From positions 13,772,501 to 13,836,500 of the forward strand of contig CM074865.1 of assembly GCA_037501455.1 (NCBI GenBank): a DNA stretch of 64,000 nucleotides, read 5' to 3'. A program made the translations under genes and the position numbers. Position 1 is the stretch's first letter, and each line of letters starts with the position of its first letter. The stretch comes from Lantana camara (taxonomy: Eukaryota; Streptophyta; Magnoliopsida; Lamiales; Verbenaceae). This document shows, piece after piece, positions 23,841 to 35,494 of this stretch. Under the pieces are notes generated by a model. The model saw nothing but the letters and a program-made list of their open reading frames with translations, had not been told where the DNA came from and did no database searches.

Positions 23841-24690
23841 AGGGCTGTAATGGATGTTTAATGTTTTTTATCTGCTACAAACCTTAACTATGTCTTTTGT
23901 ATAAGAATGCATACGCATCAAACCAAATCAGGCTCTATATGTGGTATATCTATATAGAATCCAGCCTATGTGCTGCAAGAAACATGTGTAGGTAATTGTT
24001 TTGGTGATTGTATGTCAAATTTGGTAGTTATTATGTATGGACAATGATTATGTAACATGCTCTATTCATTTTGATGTCGTTTTGTATGTTGCTAATGCAC
24101 TAGAATAATCTGCAAAATGTTCTGCTACGCATTTATTGGTTAACAAACAATGTAACTTAATAACTCTGTTTCTTCCGCCGAAACAGAGTCTGGGAATCGT
24201 GTGACTTTAGCTTTGCCTACATACTTACAGCTATTTGTATTTAGTTCGCATGCAGGTTTCTTCCATCTTCAAGAGTCCTTGTATATCCGAAAACCGAAAG
24301 TCATTAAGTTACACATCTGTGTAAAAAAACATGCTCTATGCAAATTGTACTATGTTTTTATCAGACCCACAACCACCTCGTACTGAGATGCATTTAAAAT
24401 ATTGATGTTGCATTCATTTGACAAACACATTACTCCCAACTTAACAGATACTAAAGTTGAAAGCAAATCTACAGAAGATACTAAAATTGAATGCAAATCT
24501 ACAAAAGAAAACTTAACATCACATTACTCTCAGCTTTATGTTGGTGGAGTTGGTTGAAAATATTTATACCTCAACTCTTACAATTTTTAGTATAAATTAA
24601 CACGCACTACAGGCTGATCTTGATATCACCATCTCCCCTTACAATCTAAGATAAAAAAACGTAGCATATTACCTACAACAAAAAGTGAGG

Positions 24691-25667
24691 ATGGTGAGCT
24701 TCCTAGCTTCCAATGGCACCTTCTTTGACAGGGAGGGTTGGTCGGAGCAGCTCGATGAGAAGTTTTTGTATGAGCTAGAGTTTGAAGCGATACAAGCTGC
24801 GAGGTGCCTCAATCTCAATGACGGTATCATTTTCAGTAGCGTGCTTGAGAATATGCAGTATCACACCAATCTGCAGTTCACTCTTGAGGACATTCGGCAC
24901 CGATTCAAGCTTGCACACCTACGATATAACACATGGAAGGGCATAATGGAGCATGAGGCCGTGGTGTATGATCCGAACACGTACTCCGTTTCGGCAACAG
25001 CTTGGACGTGGGTTGAACTTTGCGAGGTAGAATCTACCGTTTATATTTTAAATTTGAATTGTCATACTCGTTTTTTTTATTGATCTTGGATTTTCTCACA
25101 TCATATTATCTCGTTTAACTCAACAGAGTTACGAGCTTGCTAGTGCCTATCATAAGGTTTTGATGGAAAGAATGTGGCCGGAGCTAAATGCCATATTCGG
25201 TCCTGACGAGGCACGGTTGACATTTACGAAGGAGTTACTGCCGAAAAAACCCCCCCACGCATTCGAGAATATCAATATAGACGGTAATCGCATTCCAACA
25301 ATTGATGAGACACTAGCGGACTACGGTATGTTTGTTACATTTTATCAGTAGTTAAAGAAAAAAAAAATAGCTAGATCTTGCATTGGTTATTAGTGTTTCA
25401 GTAATTAACTTTAAATTGTATCTCAAAGCTGACGAGCAGAAGCGCAAATGGGAAAGAGATCAGAAGAAACGAAGAAAAAAACAGAACATTGAGCAAGAGT
25501 TCGTGCCGGCCGACGTGATGAGTACCACGAAAGGACGAGGAATTGTCCTTGCTCCATCACGAGAAGTGTTGGTCATCTCCCCGGAGCTGAATTGTGGCCG
25601 CGTCCGCGAGGAAACTAGCACTGGAAATAATCGTGTCAAGCGCTTCCTCTCATTCGAAATTCCATAG
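24691..25667 (+). CDS. Second SANT-like protein of the Harbinger region
   Basis: Three exons (24691-25026, 25127-25325, 25429-25667) join with good splice signals to give an open frame of about 257 aa. The first in-frame ATG is 24691. Features are FFDREGWSEQLDEKFLYELEFEA, then FTLEDIRHRFKLAHLRYNTWKG and WVELCE|SYELASAYHKVLMERMWPELNAIFGPDEA; this follows the layout of Myb/SANT-like domains (W-F-L, then R-W-like, then FPxxxxLxxIFG). A strongly basic segment (EQKRKWERDQKKRRKKQN) near residue 180 is a likely nuclear signal. It shares strand and spacing with the gene at 22689 but is not a close copy. I infer an accessory DNA-binding protein. A host gene caught in the region is the alternative. Confidence 0.55.
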
Positions 25668-26169
25668 TTCTTCATTGACAGCTCGTAGTTGCCATTTTAT
25701 GATTCCTAAATGTTCACATTGGTGGTTGACCTCACTCAACCTTGTATTCCATTTAATTTGGACTTAATTTGGAATACTGTGAACAATCCTTCGTAGTTAT
25801 ATTTCCATATCGTTCTGTTGCATTAATGCGGGAATGCTCTTTTATGTTCACAGCCATGTTTCATTGGTTAGCTACTTCAAGCAATATGAATTTTCTATAT
25901 GTACTCTGAAACAGGCCCAATATGGTCAATCAAGGTTGAGAGGTTTCCTGCGTATTTGCTCTTATTTAATCAGCATTTCAAGTGTTTTATTGAGCTCAAT
26001 CAACACAAAAATACTTCCAATATTTTCAAAAGATGCGTAATTATGGTCAAAATTCATAAAATATTCAGAGTGCGTCCTGGACATCAGATGTTAACAAGAT
26101 CATGTTTGAACCAAGCTTTACTTCATACAAAATCTATTACAGACTAAACAAGAGAAAACTCAGCAAATA

Positions 26170-26610
26170 CTACTTCAACAACTGCAAAGCTAAAAACAGA
26201 AGCAATACTATGCAAAAGAACGTGCACAACACTCCATAGCAGCAGCACATGAGGTTCAAAGGTGGTGAAACAGGGTCAACATGCCGGCTACAAGGCATGC
26301 CGGTTACCACTCGATCATTGGACGAAGCCTGCTCTGAAATATCAACTTCTGCAGGTCTATACGAACTCAGACGGCGATAACGATGATCAGCACTCTGAGT
26401 TTGACCATATGTGTACTGAGAGGGGACTATCACAGGGTGGAGGCTAGCATATTTCTCGCTGAGTAACTCATCAGCCCAGATGAACAAGCATGAACGAATT
26501 TTCAATGGACACCTATAGTAAAACCTACCTGGATTCTGCGCCCTCTCTCCAGCTTGTAGGAAGACTTTGGGTCCATTTCCACACTCACAAGGAATAATGA
26601 AGCTCTGCAT
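26170..26610 (-). CDS. GRF-type zinc-finger protein with C-terminal membrane segment
   Basis: The 146-aa ORF starts at ATG 26608-26610. Residues 8-50 match a GRF zinc finger: CECG, then NPGRFYYRCP, SCLFIWADE. GRF domains bind single-stranded nucleic acid in several DNA-repair proteins. Short plant proteins pair this domain with a C-terminal hydrophobic helix, as here (about 122-145, CCYGVLCTFFCIVLLLFLAL). It lies antisense to the Harbinger genes, 500 bp from the second SANT gene, inside the candidate element ends. It may be element-encoded or a captured host gene. The stretch 26640-27358 shows a TA/AAT microsatellite at 27040-27085 and no further gene. Confidence 0.6.
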   Translation of the reverse strand: MQSFIIPCECGNGPKVFLQAGERAQNPGRFYYRCPLKIRSCLFIWADELLSEKYASLHPVIVPSQYTYGQTQSADHRYRRLSSYRPAEVDISEQASSNDRVVTGMPCSRHVDPVSPPLNLMCCCYGVLCTFFCIVLLLFLALQLLK

Positions 26611-28510
26611 CTACATCAAATAAACAACAATAACTCACTCATATACAAAGACATTTCATGTTTATATATACAAAAGAATGCAAATCTAAATTATCATTCG
26701 TCAATCACAAATAACCTTGCTTGCCCGGGAAAATTAGGGAATTTGAAAAACCATACTTCGGAAGCTAAAGTTACACATATTCTTGGCAATAATTACTGCT
26801 AATTTACAACACCAACCCCAATTGTAATGTAAATTTATCAAATCAAAAAGCCAGAACCCTAGCAGAAACGGTAGTGAAGCAAATCAGAAAAAAAAAAAAA
26901 ACCACAATAATATGAAATCTGATCTGAACTGGTAATGTGACCATCATAGGCCGGAGTAGAATAACAAGATGTCGGGGACGATATTAAGGCCATGAATGTT
27001 TCAGATTTGTTAGGCGAAAACAATAATCCCATAAGGAAAAAAATATATATAAATATATATATATATATATAATAATAATAATACCGCATAGAAATTGAAA
27101 GTAGAAGAAATTTTTGGCCTAAAGTCTTTACCTTTTTTTCTTGTCAAAGTGCAGCAGCGCGAATTGCAAATGGTTTTTTCTGTTGGTTTGAAGAAGTTTA
27201 GCAGAAGAACTGAGAAACAAATACAAAAGTCTTTTGAGTGTGGTCAATGAAGATGGTGTGGGATGTTTAATAAAGGCAAACTTCCTGACCGTTGTGCACA
27301 CTATCCAAGGTAAGGTCATAAAAGTCATTTACGTACTTATTCCAGGTTATACACTGCCAAAGTAAAAATACAATAACTCAAGTTTATATAAGCCACACTA
27401 CCAAGCTATTGAAGTAAAGAATCCACTACATAAAATACACTACTAGAAAACATGACTTTTACAACCGGAATTGCAACTGAAAAAGGGCCCTTTGCAACCG
27501 GAAAATAGTATTTGGCAACAGAATTGCAACCGAAAGATTCGGTTGCGAAAACCCTGGTTGCAAACTTTAGTAACCGATTTTTGCAACCGAAGTTTTTGCT
27601 ACCGAAATAGCAACCGAATTCCGGTTGCCAGAAGACGCAGACGTGGCATGTAAGCCACGTCACTTTGCAACCGAATATTCGGTTACAAAACTGACACTAC
27701 TTTTGTAACCGAAAATTCGGTTGCAAAGTTGACGTGGTAGGTAATTCTTGCAACTGAAATTTGCAACCAAACTTTTCTGTTGCAAAGTTGATTTAAAATG
27801 TTTACCAATTTTGTAACTGAAATTCGGTTGCAAAAAATAATTTAATAAATTTTATTTAATTAATTTGCAACCGAATATTGCAACTGAATTCTTTGTTGTA
27901 AAAACGATCTGAAAAAAGGAAAATTATTTTTTATTTTTTTATAATTATTTACAACCGAAATTCGGTTGCAAAAATATAAACAAATTAAAATTTAATATTT
28001 TGTAAATTCAATTACAAAAAAGTGGCCCTATATCTTTTTTCAAGAAATTATAATTTTAATCCCGTATTCATAACAAAAACAATAAAACATAAATAAATAT
28101 ACCAACAACAAATTAAAATTCATAAACAAATATACCAACAATTCATAAATCATTCACCATTACAAAATATCACCAAATAGTTAACAATATCTACAAATAC
28201 ATCAAAATGAGCAACATTTACAGAAAAAAAAAAAAAAAAAAAGTAAGTGTTCTTGTCTGCTTTGCTACTCTACTACAGTCTACAAGTATAACACAAAAAC
28301 TATATACATATAATTAACATCTGCAAACTTTCCAGGCCAAAATAAGAAGCATAGTAATTTCCCCACACCAACCAGTTGAATATGCGAATAGCTCTTCAAA
28401 CAAGATGCTTAGAAGCTGAAAGGTTTTGCATGTAGAATAAACTTCTCTTCTTCTATTTCAGAAGGAATCAAACATGAAACAAAAAACGTAAGTATAAAAA
28501 AAGATGTTAC

Positions 28511-28801
28511 CTTTGAATGTGCACTCCAAGGCTTCTGTGGATCCCAGAGCATTGCATGTATATAAATATGCCTAAGTTCACACTAGCCCATCTAGGACCT
28601 TTGCCTTTCAAATGAAAATCAACACAAACAGGGGAAAACATAAAGAAAAAGCATATTACATTTAATTAGATCCATGAAAGTAAGGATGCTAATATAATTT
28701 CTCAGTCTAGTCACGAGAAAGTGCAACAGTCGGAAATACTTACTTGCTTTTGCAATAGCACATTCCCTATTTTCAGGCAATTTAAGAAGTCCATCCAGAA
28801 T
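28511..28801 (-). pseudogene. Captured ArfGAP gene fragment (AGD type)
   Basis: Two exons on the minus strand, 28744-28801 and 28511-28604, flank a short intron with standard signals. They encode ILDGLLKLPENRECA and [13 protein letters not shown], then [14 protein letters not shown], the start of the ARF GTPase-activating zinc-finger domain of plant AGD proteins. Two zinc-ligand cysteines are gone: the second of the CxxC pair after NREC is Ala, and the Cys before MQC is Tyr. One base also seems deleted just before the last donor. The fragment cannot form a working zinc finger. It is the last of three captured pieces in transcription order. Confidence 0.8.
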
Positions 28802-29066
28802 CTGAAATACATAAATCTTTGTTATCTATGCATTGTTCTGAGAATAATGTCGAGCTGATTTTTTGTACTCGCTGAACAGTATAAGTAAGTCAACATGTGT
28901 TTTATTTAACTTGAATCATTAAGTAAAAGATGATATAATTATATTAGTACATACTTACTCGAGGATAGGTAATACTTCATTGCAATTTAAGAGAACAAGC
29001 AATCTGGCCTTATTTAACTCATCATCATTTAAGAATCTGGGCAGAAAATTTAAACAAAAATTGAAT

Positions 29067-29938
29067 CTGTGCTCCTCTGTAATACGAACTAGTCAATGCT
29101 CCGACCCTTTCCTGCCCGGCTGCAAACGCAACAAGTCATTTAAATGAAAATATCTACTAAATCTAATTGTCACAAATAAACTCATGCTGAATAACTCCTT
29201 TTTCAATATACACCAAGAAGGGAAAAGAGCGGACCGAGACACCGAGAAACTCAAATTCGAAACTATCATCTGATCATATTTGTTTCTCCTTATTTATACG
29301 AAGGCATTCGAAAAACCAAGTAAAATTAGAACATTAATCTGAATATCCGAGTTACCTGTATCCCAGATTGTTAGTTTCAGTCTTTTTCCAGCAGTAGTTA
29401 GCAGCTTTATCTTAAAGTCCACTCCTGAACATATCCTGATTACCAATCAAAACATCAATCAATCTACACAAATTTAATCAAGAAAACACAAAACACAGAG
29501 CAGTAAATCAGCTCAAAATTAATCAACAACAGTTTCTCCTTCAAGCTCGTTCCTTCCACATACATTTTCGAACTTCGATTTTCTTTTTCCTCAACACAAT
29601 TTAAGGATAAAACATCATACCTCTGATTCCCTTTTCCTCGACAAATTTCAAGAATTAGGTATTCAAGAACTAGAGATACAACCACAGACTAGAAACAGAG
29701 ACAAACTAATACAAACAAATCCACACACAAACAGAGACACAATCAACATACCAATAGTCGGGGAAAGATCATGAGGAAACTGCTGACAATTCGAGATAAA
29801 ACTCAGCAAAAGACTGCTCTTCCCCACACCCGAGTCCCCGATCAACAAAACCTTGAAAGAATAATCATAGTTCCCACCGCAGCCAATTTTCTTCGAACCA
29901 ATGATGAATTCAGCCGCTTCACTACAACATATTAACAA
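29067..29938 (-). pseudogene. Captured Rab GTPase fragment (RabC/Rab18 type)
   Basis: Three exons on the minus strand, at 29752-29938, 29356-29424 and 29067-29119, keep GT-AG junctions. They encode YDYSFKVLLIGDSGVGKSSL (P-loop), SPTIG|VDFKIKLL and KLTIWDTA|GQER, then ALTSSYYRGAQ, i.e. switch I, switch II and the G3 motif of RabC-class vesicle-traffic GTPases. The match stops abruptly after RGAQ, and no G4 NKxD or C-terminal prenylation motif follows. The fragment therefore covers only the N-terminal third to half of the protein. An in-frame ATG at 29936-29938 could be the captured start, but the sequence before the YDYSF block diverges. Confidence 0.85.
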
Positions 29939-30582
29939 ACTAGTATGAAAAGCAGGTGAAGGTATAACATATTGCTAAATGGGAAGGAACTAAATTAAAT
30001 GAAGTAATGAAGACAACGTAAGTGGCAGAGTGACAATTTCAAATTTGTAATCCAAAATTTGCACATGTCTAAGAGGAATTGATTTGGCAGATACTTGGCT
30101 TTCAAAATGGTAATCCAAAATTTGCTCAGTCCAGACTTTCCTAACGAAGTTCAAGTAAACTATTTTAGGCTACAATTTTTTAAAAGAAAATGAATTGGTG
30201 CCATGTAATGCTCTTACATTGATACATGATCCTATCCCACCCAGCATACACATTTCACCCAATATCACATAACACTGGCATTAACAAGCTTTTAACATAG
30301 TTCCCCTTCACCTTCCAAACAAAATTCAACTAAAATAGATAGCAATAGAACTACGCCGATAAGATGAATGTTTAGGTTAACAGCATAAACATATAAAATT
30401 TAAGCACTAACACTCACAAGGAAATGGAAACCAACAATTTGCACAAAATTGTAAAACCCACAAAGCTGTGCGACCTCCAATTTGTTGTAAAATTTATGAT
30501 AAAAAAAGTTCATGTATTTATAATATCTTCATTGTCAAATGAACAAAACCCTATTATAATGAAGAGGGAGTGGGAGACTTAC

Positions 30583-31060
30583 AGCTCCATCGAACAATCG
30601 GATTGCCTCTTTGGCTTCTCTGACACTGCCCATTGTAATGAATGAAAACCCTCGACTCCTATCTGTAACTCTGTCGTACACAGTCTTCGAAATGGAAAAC
30701 CAGAATCATTACAATAAGGAAAAAAGGGTTTAGGCAAACGTATCAATTAGGGAAATCTGTCCAATTTTTATCATGAAATTGGAAATATACCTCCACACCA
30801 ACAACACGGCCAGCTTCGGAGAAAATTTCTGACAACTCCGCAGAAGTCATCGAAAATGGCAAGTTGCCGGCGTACAATCTCCGAGCTTCCTTTGGTTCAG
30901 GGACGCCATTGCCTTCCTCCTCGACTTCAGACTCTGTTTACTGAATATCGCCATGTGGGTTTTCTTCTTCTTCTTCTTCTTCTTGATTCAACTCAGCGCC
31001 GTCAAGTTCAGAAGGGAAGCATAGGTTCGCCTCGGCAAGGAGGCGCGGGTTGGGGAGGAA
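30583..31060 (-). pseudogene. Captured chloroplast RNA-binding protein fragment (cp31/cp33 type RRM)
   Basis: Exon 1 (30791 to about 31060) encodes a Glu-rich stretch followed by EARRLYAGNLPFSMTSAELS and EIFSEAGRVVGVE. Exon 2 (30583-30684) encodes VYDRVTDRSRGFSFITMGSV, then REAKEAIRLFDGA. Together they form the first RNA-recognition motif of a chloroplast ribonucleoprotein: RNP2 is LYAGNLPF and RNP1 is SRGFSFITM. One TAA lies in the acidic linker before the domain. The second RRM is absent. It is the most upstream of the three captures on the minus strand, so any transcript would run RRM, then Rab, then ArfGAP. Confidence 0.85.
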
Positions 31061-32391
31061 AAAATTAGGGTAGAATGATGGAAGTGTTTAATTTTTTTGA
31101 GAAAAAAGAGATCTGAGATGATGTTTAATTTGGGGGAGAATGAAATATTTCAATAAAATTGGTGGGAATGAGGTTAGTTTGGGGGGAGAATGAAACATTT
31201 CAATAAATTTTGATGTTATATCATTTAATACATTTATAAATTACATTATAATATTTGAACAAATTTTGTAAATTGTATTGTAAACATAATAAATTATATA
31301 TTATACTATTTAATAATTTTATAATTATCTATATATTATTTAATAGGCTTATAAATATATAACTCTATATTATATTGTTATTATATAGATTGTTTTTTGT
31401 TGAAATAATATATAGAACACTTCTAGGAATTATACTTGTGCATATTATATAATATCATGTGTTATGTTAATTTCAAAATATCATAAAAGTTATATTATTT
31501 CATATAAAAATTTAACCTTGACCGTCTTTCTGAGATCATAAGATGAAGATCGGAAGATATAGATTTATTATGCAAATTATATCATAAATATAGTTAACTA
31601 TAGGTTACCATAATTATATATGATATTATAAATTGGATATTATTAATTAACATTAATAGATATAATATGATTATTTATAAGTAATTACAATTAATTAACT
31701 TATTATCACTTTACAGTTACATATATGTTATATGATATAACATATATCTTCATTTTAACAAACTTATATTATAACATGATTTATATATAGTATAATTATC
31801 TATATATTATATTATATAGTTATCACTTATTGGTATTATATTAGCAATGAGAATAAGATATTTTTTTTTTGGTGGAATGAGAATAAGATATTGATATAGT
31901 ATATGATATATAATATATATATCTACAAAAAAGTAAATATCTCTATATTATAGGTGTTACATTAACGATGAGAGTAAGATATTGTTATAGCATATGATGT
32001 ATAATATCTACCATAAATATAAATATCTCTATATTATAGACTTGTAACTTTTGAATCGGGGAAAAAAAAAAAAGGCCTTGTACGTAACTATATATTATAT
32101 TATAGTTTAAAATAGTGGATCACTTGCAACTATTATATCATATGTTATATTATATCTTAATTGGCTTACATCAATTAGACTAATCTTGTTGCAATTACAA
32201 TTAGCTTGCACATTATATATATTATCGTATGATGTCACATTCTTAAATATCGTATATGTTATATAATATTGTATCAGTAGAAGTATAAACATGTTAATGA
32301 TTTATTATGTATGTATATCGTATTTTACGAAACATATAATTAATAAACTTTAATACAAATATAACAATAATTATTAATTAATATCATTAGC

Positions 32392-32395
<4 letters not shown>

Positions 32396-32436
<41 letters not shown>

Positions 32437-32520
32437 CACACTCACACCCAAGCGAGGTTCTAACCTGGGACCTTGTGTTCGAGAATGAATCCATTAACCA
32501 CTTGAATCAACCCATGTTGG
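32396..32520 (-). repeat. SINE-like repeat with (TA)n tail
   Basis: On the minus strand it reads TGATTCAAGTGGTTAATGG (A-box-like), then CCCAGGTTAGAACC (B-box-like), GGGTGTGAGTGTG, and a tail of about 20 TA units (32396-32438). It resembles the shorter copy at 3205-3291. It lies inside the CACTA element, so it either inserted there or was carried along. Confidence 0.5.
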
Positions 32521-33787
32521 CTCTATCACTAGCTATAATATGATCATGTACAAATAATTACATCATGTACAATTAATTAACTTGCTTTCATTTTACAATT
32601 AAATATATGTTATATCATATAACATATATCTTCATTTTAAGAAACTTATATTATAACATAGTTTATATATAATATAGAATACAAACATATATGTATGTAT
32701 ACGTACATAAAAGTAATATATCACTGTATAACATCATAATAACTTATGATGTCTATTAGACCTTATAGTTATGAGGCATAACTTTTAATTAAACTTTATC
32801 ATATGATTTTCAGTAATTACAATAGTATATTAATTAGTACTACTATAATTAATATGATCATGATATATAAATAATTATAATTAATTAACTTCCTTTTACT
32901 TTAAAATTACATATACAAATTATATATTATAACATTTATTATCATTTTAATTGAAAACTTATATTACACTATGATTTAAAATATTTAGAACTCTTTATAC
33001 AATATTGAAATGATTTTGACACTATATATAATACATTATATATATATATATGTAATACTTATAAAGTATATATATATATATTATTTTAATTGAACTATAA
33101 TGTTATTATGTATATACTAAATAAAATAAAGTATAAACACTTTTTACAACCAATTTTGCAATCGAATACCAACACAATTTTTTTAAAAAATAATACTTAT
33201 TTTATTTTTATAAATAATAATAAATATAAAAACTATTGCAACCGAAATTCGGTTGCAAAGCGGTTGCATAAAAATTTTGCAACCGAATTTCTGTTGCAGA
33301 ATTTAAGTAAAAATGAATACCACAGTTCGAAATTTTGCAACCGAAATTTCAGTTGCAAAAATGTTTTTGAAATTATTTTTAATGATTTTGCTCATTGAAA
33401 TTCCGGTTGCATTTCGGTTGCAAGTTTTGCGCAACCGAATTAGCAACCTAATATTCGGTTGCAAATGTCTTGACCAAATTTGACTGTTTTCATTATTTTT
33501 TCGACCGAATTAGCAATCAAAATTCGGTTACAAACTATTTGCAACCGAATTAGCAACCTAATTTTCGGTTGCAAAACACTAGAAAATATTGACCGTTCAA
33601 AATTTTTTTGCAATTAAAATTGCAACCGAAGGCGGTTGCAAAATTTTTGTAACGGATTTGGCAACCGAGTGTTCGGTTGCAAAGCCAATTGGGCAAAATT
33701 CTGATTTTCGGTTGCAAATTCGGTTACGAAATCGGTCAGATTTGCAACAGAAATTTTCGGTTGCTAAACCCATGTTTTCTTGTAGTG

Positions 33788-34155
33788 ATAACTAATTCCC
33801 TCCAAAAAAATAAATCATTCTCAATGGATAGCAAACAAGAAAAGTAAATGAAGCCTAAGCGAATAGGATCTCCTAAACGAACAGGACTTCTATTTAGATG
33901 ATGCTATCCCAACATCCACCGTACATGCGCCCAAAAGCTAGAAAATCAAAACCATTAAACTTTGCCCAAAATTAACCTTATTAATCCCCACTTGGAATCC
34001 GCCCCTACCACTTCCTCATTCTCATCACCTGCAACAAAACATCAACGGCGAAATCTCTGAAATCCTCTCCATCCAACAAGGTTAGCTTCATGTCGTCCCT
34101 CTTTCCCTACACGCTTTAAATAGCTTGTTCGTCTTTTTCACTTAGTTGTTACCAA
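33788..34155. other. Unannotated gap between CACTA element and ORF
   Basis: No gene or defined repeat. A CT-rich leader-like stretch (about 34000-34150) precedes the ATG at 34156 and may be its 5' flank. Confidence 0.4.
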
Positions 34156-34725
34156 ATGGCTTCATCGTCTCATTCAAATAATCCACCATCCCCAAATATT
34201 ACATATCATCCCCTAGAACAGAAATTTAGAGCACTTTTCCGTATTCCGGCATCCTATGCGCTGCGTTTTCTCACCGACAATGACAAATGCGAAAAACCAT
34301 CTGATGACTTCATGCCATTTTATGTCGATCAACTACTTGCTGGGTTGAGGTTTCCACTGCACCCTAAGTTTTGCCACATCTCCCGCTTGGACGCCATACC
34401 TTTAAACCAACTTCACCCCAATTCTATTTGTGTAATACTAGGTTTTATAGCTCGTTGCCACAAAGTAGGTATAGCAACTTCTGCTCGACTATTCAGTGTC
34501 TGCTACCAAGTCAAATATTACAAACCTTTGTTTTATGTTGCCACATGGTTTCCACCTCCCATTGTTGTCCTAAGTGCTTTCAAGAATTCTAAATGGGAGG
34601 AGGATTTTATCTACATTAAAAAGCTGATATTCCTTGGGACATCCCCTGAACATATTTGTATAGGAACGCCCATATGTATCGCCCAAACAACGAAAAATTA
34701 TTTCTTGAATTTTCAAACGAAATAA
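34156..34725 (+). CDS. ORF resembling the plant 'putative gypsy-type transposase' domain
   Basis: An uninterrupted 189-aa ORF starts with MASSSH in a good context (ACCAAATGGC). About residues 55-160 (FMPFYVDQLLAGLRFPLHP, then LNQLHPNSICVILGF and SKWEEDFIYIKK) recall the domain annotated in plants as a putative gypsy-type transposase (Transposase_28-like). Its function is unknown and it is found mainly in transposon-derived proteins. There are no LTRs or inverted repeats around it. The usual proteins are much longer, so this is probably a truncated, stranded N-terminal piece. The 34726-35494 stretch after it holds only AT-rich sequence and the P450 3' flank. Confidence 0.5.
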   Translation: MASSSHSNNPPSPNITYHPLEQKFRALFRIPASYALRFLTDNDKCEKPSDDFMPFYVDQLLAGLRFPLHPKFCHISRLDAIPLNQLHPNSICVILGFIARCHKVGIATSARLFSVCYQVKYYKPLFYVATWFPPPIVVLSAFKNSKWEEDFIYIKKLIFLGTSPEHICIGTPICIAQTTKNYFLNFQTK

Positions 34726-35494
34726 AACAACTCAGCTCGCGCCTTTTCTACATCCCCGATCCCCTGGCCAGTTTAAGTTAGAATTTGTTTCAAAGTTATT
34801 ACCCTGAATGACTAAGTAGTGAGTCCTAACAACTTTTACGAATTAGAAAAGTTTTTTTACATGTGCACATAATTGTAATCACACAAAATGCCTAATACAA
34901 TCAAACAAGTGTTTATCTAAGATAGAAATCTTTTGTATACTATTAAAAAATTGTCAATGAATATGTTAGAGCGGATTATAATGTAGTCAGCTTTCAGGCA
35001 CTATCTTAACGTAGATTATAATGCATTTTCCGTCCATTATTTGACGGATGGTATTAGAATTGTAACTTTTTGAAAATAATGGTACTAAATGTGTCTAATT
35101 TTAACAACATAGGGCCAAAATTGTAAGAGACCTAATTCTATAGGAACAAAAGTTTAATTTGCTATTGTAAAAATGTGCATCTCACTTGTTTAGTTTTCAA
35201 GCCACCGAAACTACTAAAAATATATCGAAGATGGTTTATTGTAAAAAACAAGAAATTAAAATGGTGGTATGTAACGAAATTTAATACGAGTGAAAAATAA
35301 AAACCCTATAGTCCAGAATGCAAAAAGTTTTTACCCTTTTATTTTATTTTACTATCACATTAAGAAATTGAAAAGAAAATTACACGAGCCAACACTTCAG
35401 AATGATATTTAACTAATATCACATTCAAACAACGGTAATCAGGGACGGGATCGGAAATACGATTTGCACACCACCATGAAAGCGAAGACTTAAT

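Larger units (their letters stand above)
20433..27358 (+). mobile_element. PIF/Harbinger-like element region with extra genes (ends tentative)
   Basis: This stretch contains a PIF/Harbinger DDE transposase pseudogene, a Myb/SANT-like gene of the kind normally paired with it, a second SANT-like gene and an antisense GRF zinc-finger gene. Candidate termini are the GGCGTTTTTATATAAACC region at 20433 and, inverted, the region ending GGTTATACACTGCC at 27358. Both share GGC, TATAA-CC, GGAAT and GACTTTTATG blocks in order. The flanking triplets (AAT and AAA) do not match, so the exact ends, and whether all four genes belong to one element, remain unproven. Confidence 0.5.
27438..33787. mobile_element. 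Non-autonomous CACTA (Pack-CACTA) element, 6350 bp
   Basis: The ends are CACTACTAGAAAACATG at 27438 and, inverted, CATGTTTTCTTGTAGTG ending at 33787. The 3-bp duplication ATA occurs at 27435-27437 and 33788-33790. Both subterminal zones (about 27460-28010 and 33160-33780) are filled with TTGCAACCGAA motifs in both orientations, the pattern to which CACTA transposases bind. No transposase is recognisable. The interior instead carries exon-intron pieces of three host gene types, all on the minus strand. The stretches 28010-28500 and 31080-32390 are AT-rich and non-coding. Confidence 0.9.

Noticed and set aside
30856..31068. Plus-strand 70-aa ORF
   Set aside because: Antisense shadow of the captured RRM exon on the minus strand.
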